The notes under the pieces were generated by a model, which was given only the letters and a program-made list of their open reading frames with translations, had not been told where the DNA came from and did no database searches. 33,234 nucleotides of DNA from Didymodactylos carnosus (lineage: Eukaryota; Rotifera; Eurotatoria; Philodinida; Philodinidae): contig CAJNOQ010001316.1 of NCBI GenBank assembly GCA_905250885.1, positions 1 through 33,234 on the forward strand, written 5' to 3'. The position numbers and the translations under genes are program-made. Shown here one piece after another: positions 32,170-33,234 of this stretch (position 1 is the stretch's first letter; each line of letters begins with the position of its first letter).

Positions 32170-32571
32170 TTAATAGTCAGACAGTTCTAATTTCATTTTC
32201 TGATCGTCTTTCAGATTCAAATTTGTTAAATATTGTAAAAATTCTTTAACGAAAATCTCATTGTTTTTAGGCCTATTTTTGGCTAAGTGTTTCCCGAGTA
32301 CTTTAGTACCTAGAACAGAAATTCTTTCGCCATTCAATAGGCCATCTATCAAGGTGTATTCATCCCTCTTCGAATCTGAAAACGCGTACTTTCGTTTTTT
32401 GATCAAAAATCTGTTTGGATGCCTACTATGCGTTGTCGTCTAAAAACATGGTTGACTATTACTCCTGAATGTAGTTGAAAGGCAAACTGTTAAATTTGCT
32501 TCCGTGCTAACATTACAATAGAACTTTTGGCCATCTCTGTTAGATCCATTTTTTTTCAACCAATCATTAAA
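32170..32571 (-). pseudogene. FLYWCH-like zinc-finger fragment, probably broken
   Basis: The minus-strand frame from 32571 to the TAA at 32170-32172 is interrupted once, by TAG at 32440-32442. The first part reads DGQKFYCNVSTEANLTVC, then after the stop TTTHSRHPN. The spacing C-x10-C-x17-H-x2-H resembles the FLYWCH pattern (two Cys, then two His) seen in proteins often linked to Mutator-like elements. The remaining 80 codons are charged, end in LNLKDDQKMKLELSDY, and are not recognised. The TAG is preceded by a T-run (CATGTTTTTAG), so it may instead be a splice acceptor, making 32439-32170 a terminal exon. No start codon or upstream exon was found. Confidence 0.35.
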
Positions 32572-33142
32572 CTAAACTGGCACAATGTATGGAAATTTCT
32601 AAAAAAAGTACGATGTTCATTATACCAAAATAATCAAAAGGCACTCAAGAAACAGAAGCGTGTACCGATTGGCATTATCCATTTTCTAATGTTGAAAAAC
32701 TTATCTATAATCAAAATTACATGGCACCATATTTCATGAAAACCGTCTAACTAACAGTCAACGTTTTTTGTAAGTACACTACTTTTTGCCAAGATCACAG
32801 CGTTTTTCAAGCAAGTGCATACAGACCTGTGAGACGTCTTATTTTTAAAGAGTAAACATTTTTTTGATGAGAAGGCAAACGTTGACGGTTTATCTCGTGT
32901 CTGCCTACACGCTTCAAATTAAATGCTCAATTCAACAATCTTAAGTCAATGAATATAATAATTATTAAGATTTTCTTAACTATCAATCCAAAGAAAAAGA
33001 GTCTAAGAAATATTTGCTTTTAAAATACGATGCCTTCGAGCATTCTATAAGCTTCTGTTACTACAGTATAACACGATCAATTTGATAAGTAAGGTAGTGC
33101 ACTGAGGGTAGAGTCCTGCGGTAACAAAAAAATCCCATTACT
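32572..33142. other. Non-coding flank
   Basis: No supported gene. A 10-nt inverted pair GTCAACGTTT / AAACGTTGAC lies near 32758 and 32878. Confidence 0.35.
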
Positions 33143-33220
33143 TTACCATTACCATGGTAATGGTAATGGTAATGGTAAAAAAAAAATTTGGATTTGTGGT
33201 AATAGATGGTAAATGGTAAC
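33135..33220. repeat. Palindromic (ATTACC)n microsatellite
   Basis: TTACCATTACC followed by its complement GGTAATGGTAA gives a perfect 24-nt palindrome at 33143-33166 (centre CATG). It is extended by more GGTAAT units and, after an A run, by diverged GGTAA units. Confidence 0.8.
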
Positions 33221-33234
33221 AAAAATTTAAATTC

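Overview
The window reads as nuclear DNA of a small, AT-rich, ciliated animal. The genes have spliceosomal introns with GT..AG ends, mostly 51-190 nt long, and intergenic DNA is AT-rich and full of fold-back elements. A bdelloid-type rotifer fits the short introns, low GC, gene decay and small elements. A flatworm or other invertebrate cannot be excluded from the sequence alone.

Layout. (1) 1-1279: repeat-derived DNA and a palindrome cluster. (2) 1280-4128, minus: a nine-exon doublecortin-like kinase gene. An intact tRNA-Val(CAC) gene lies inside one of its introns on the same strand. (3) 5102-5394: a near-perfect palindromic fold-back element. (4) 5545-6819, minus: a broken BBS4-like TPR gene. 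(5) 7771-29420 (or 29740), plus: KIFAP3/KAP3, the non-motor subunit of heterotrimeric kinesin-2. I could join it from 17 exons in one continuous reading frame (834 codons), with a second in-frame terminal exon (812 codons). Its seventh intron is about 15.2 kb. That intron holds a 2.6-kb inverted-repeat transposon, itself interrupted by a 741-bp element, and a complete two-exon gene at 20106-23708. (6) 29741-33234: repeat-rich DNA with a fold-back element, a 44-nt perfect palindrome, a FLYWCH-like fragment and a short palindromic microsatellite.

The most interesting gene is the nested one. It encodes a 658-residue protein with the pantothenate-kinase (PANK) fold order, recognisable at every conserved block. 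The nucleotide-binding glycines are gone. The residues at the positions of the catalytic Glu and the key Arg of human PanK3 are both Ile. I interpret it as a PANK-derived pseudoenzyme, embedded in the intron of a ciliary transport gene.

Functionally, KIFAP3 (intraflagellar transport motor), the BBS4 relic (BBSome) and the doublecortin-like kinase (microtubule-associated) all belong to cilium or microtubule biology. Whether that adjacency means anything is inference. All homology statements come from reading conserved motifs against families I know; no search was run.
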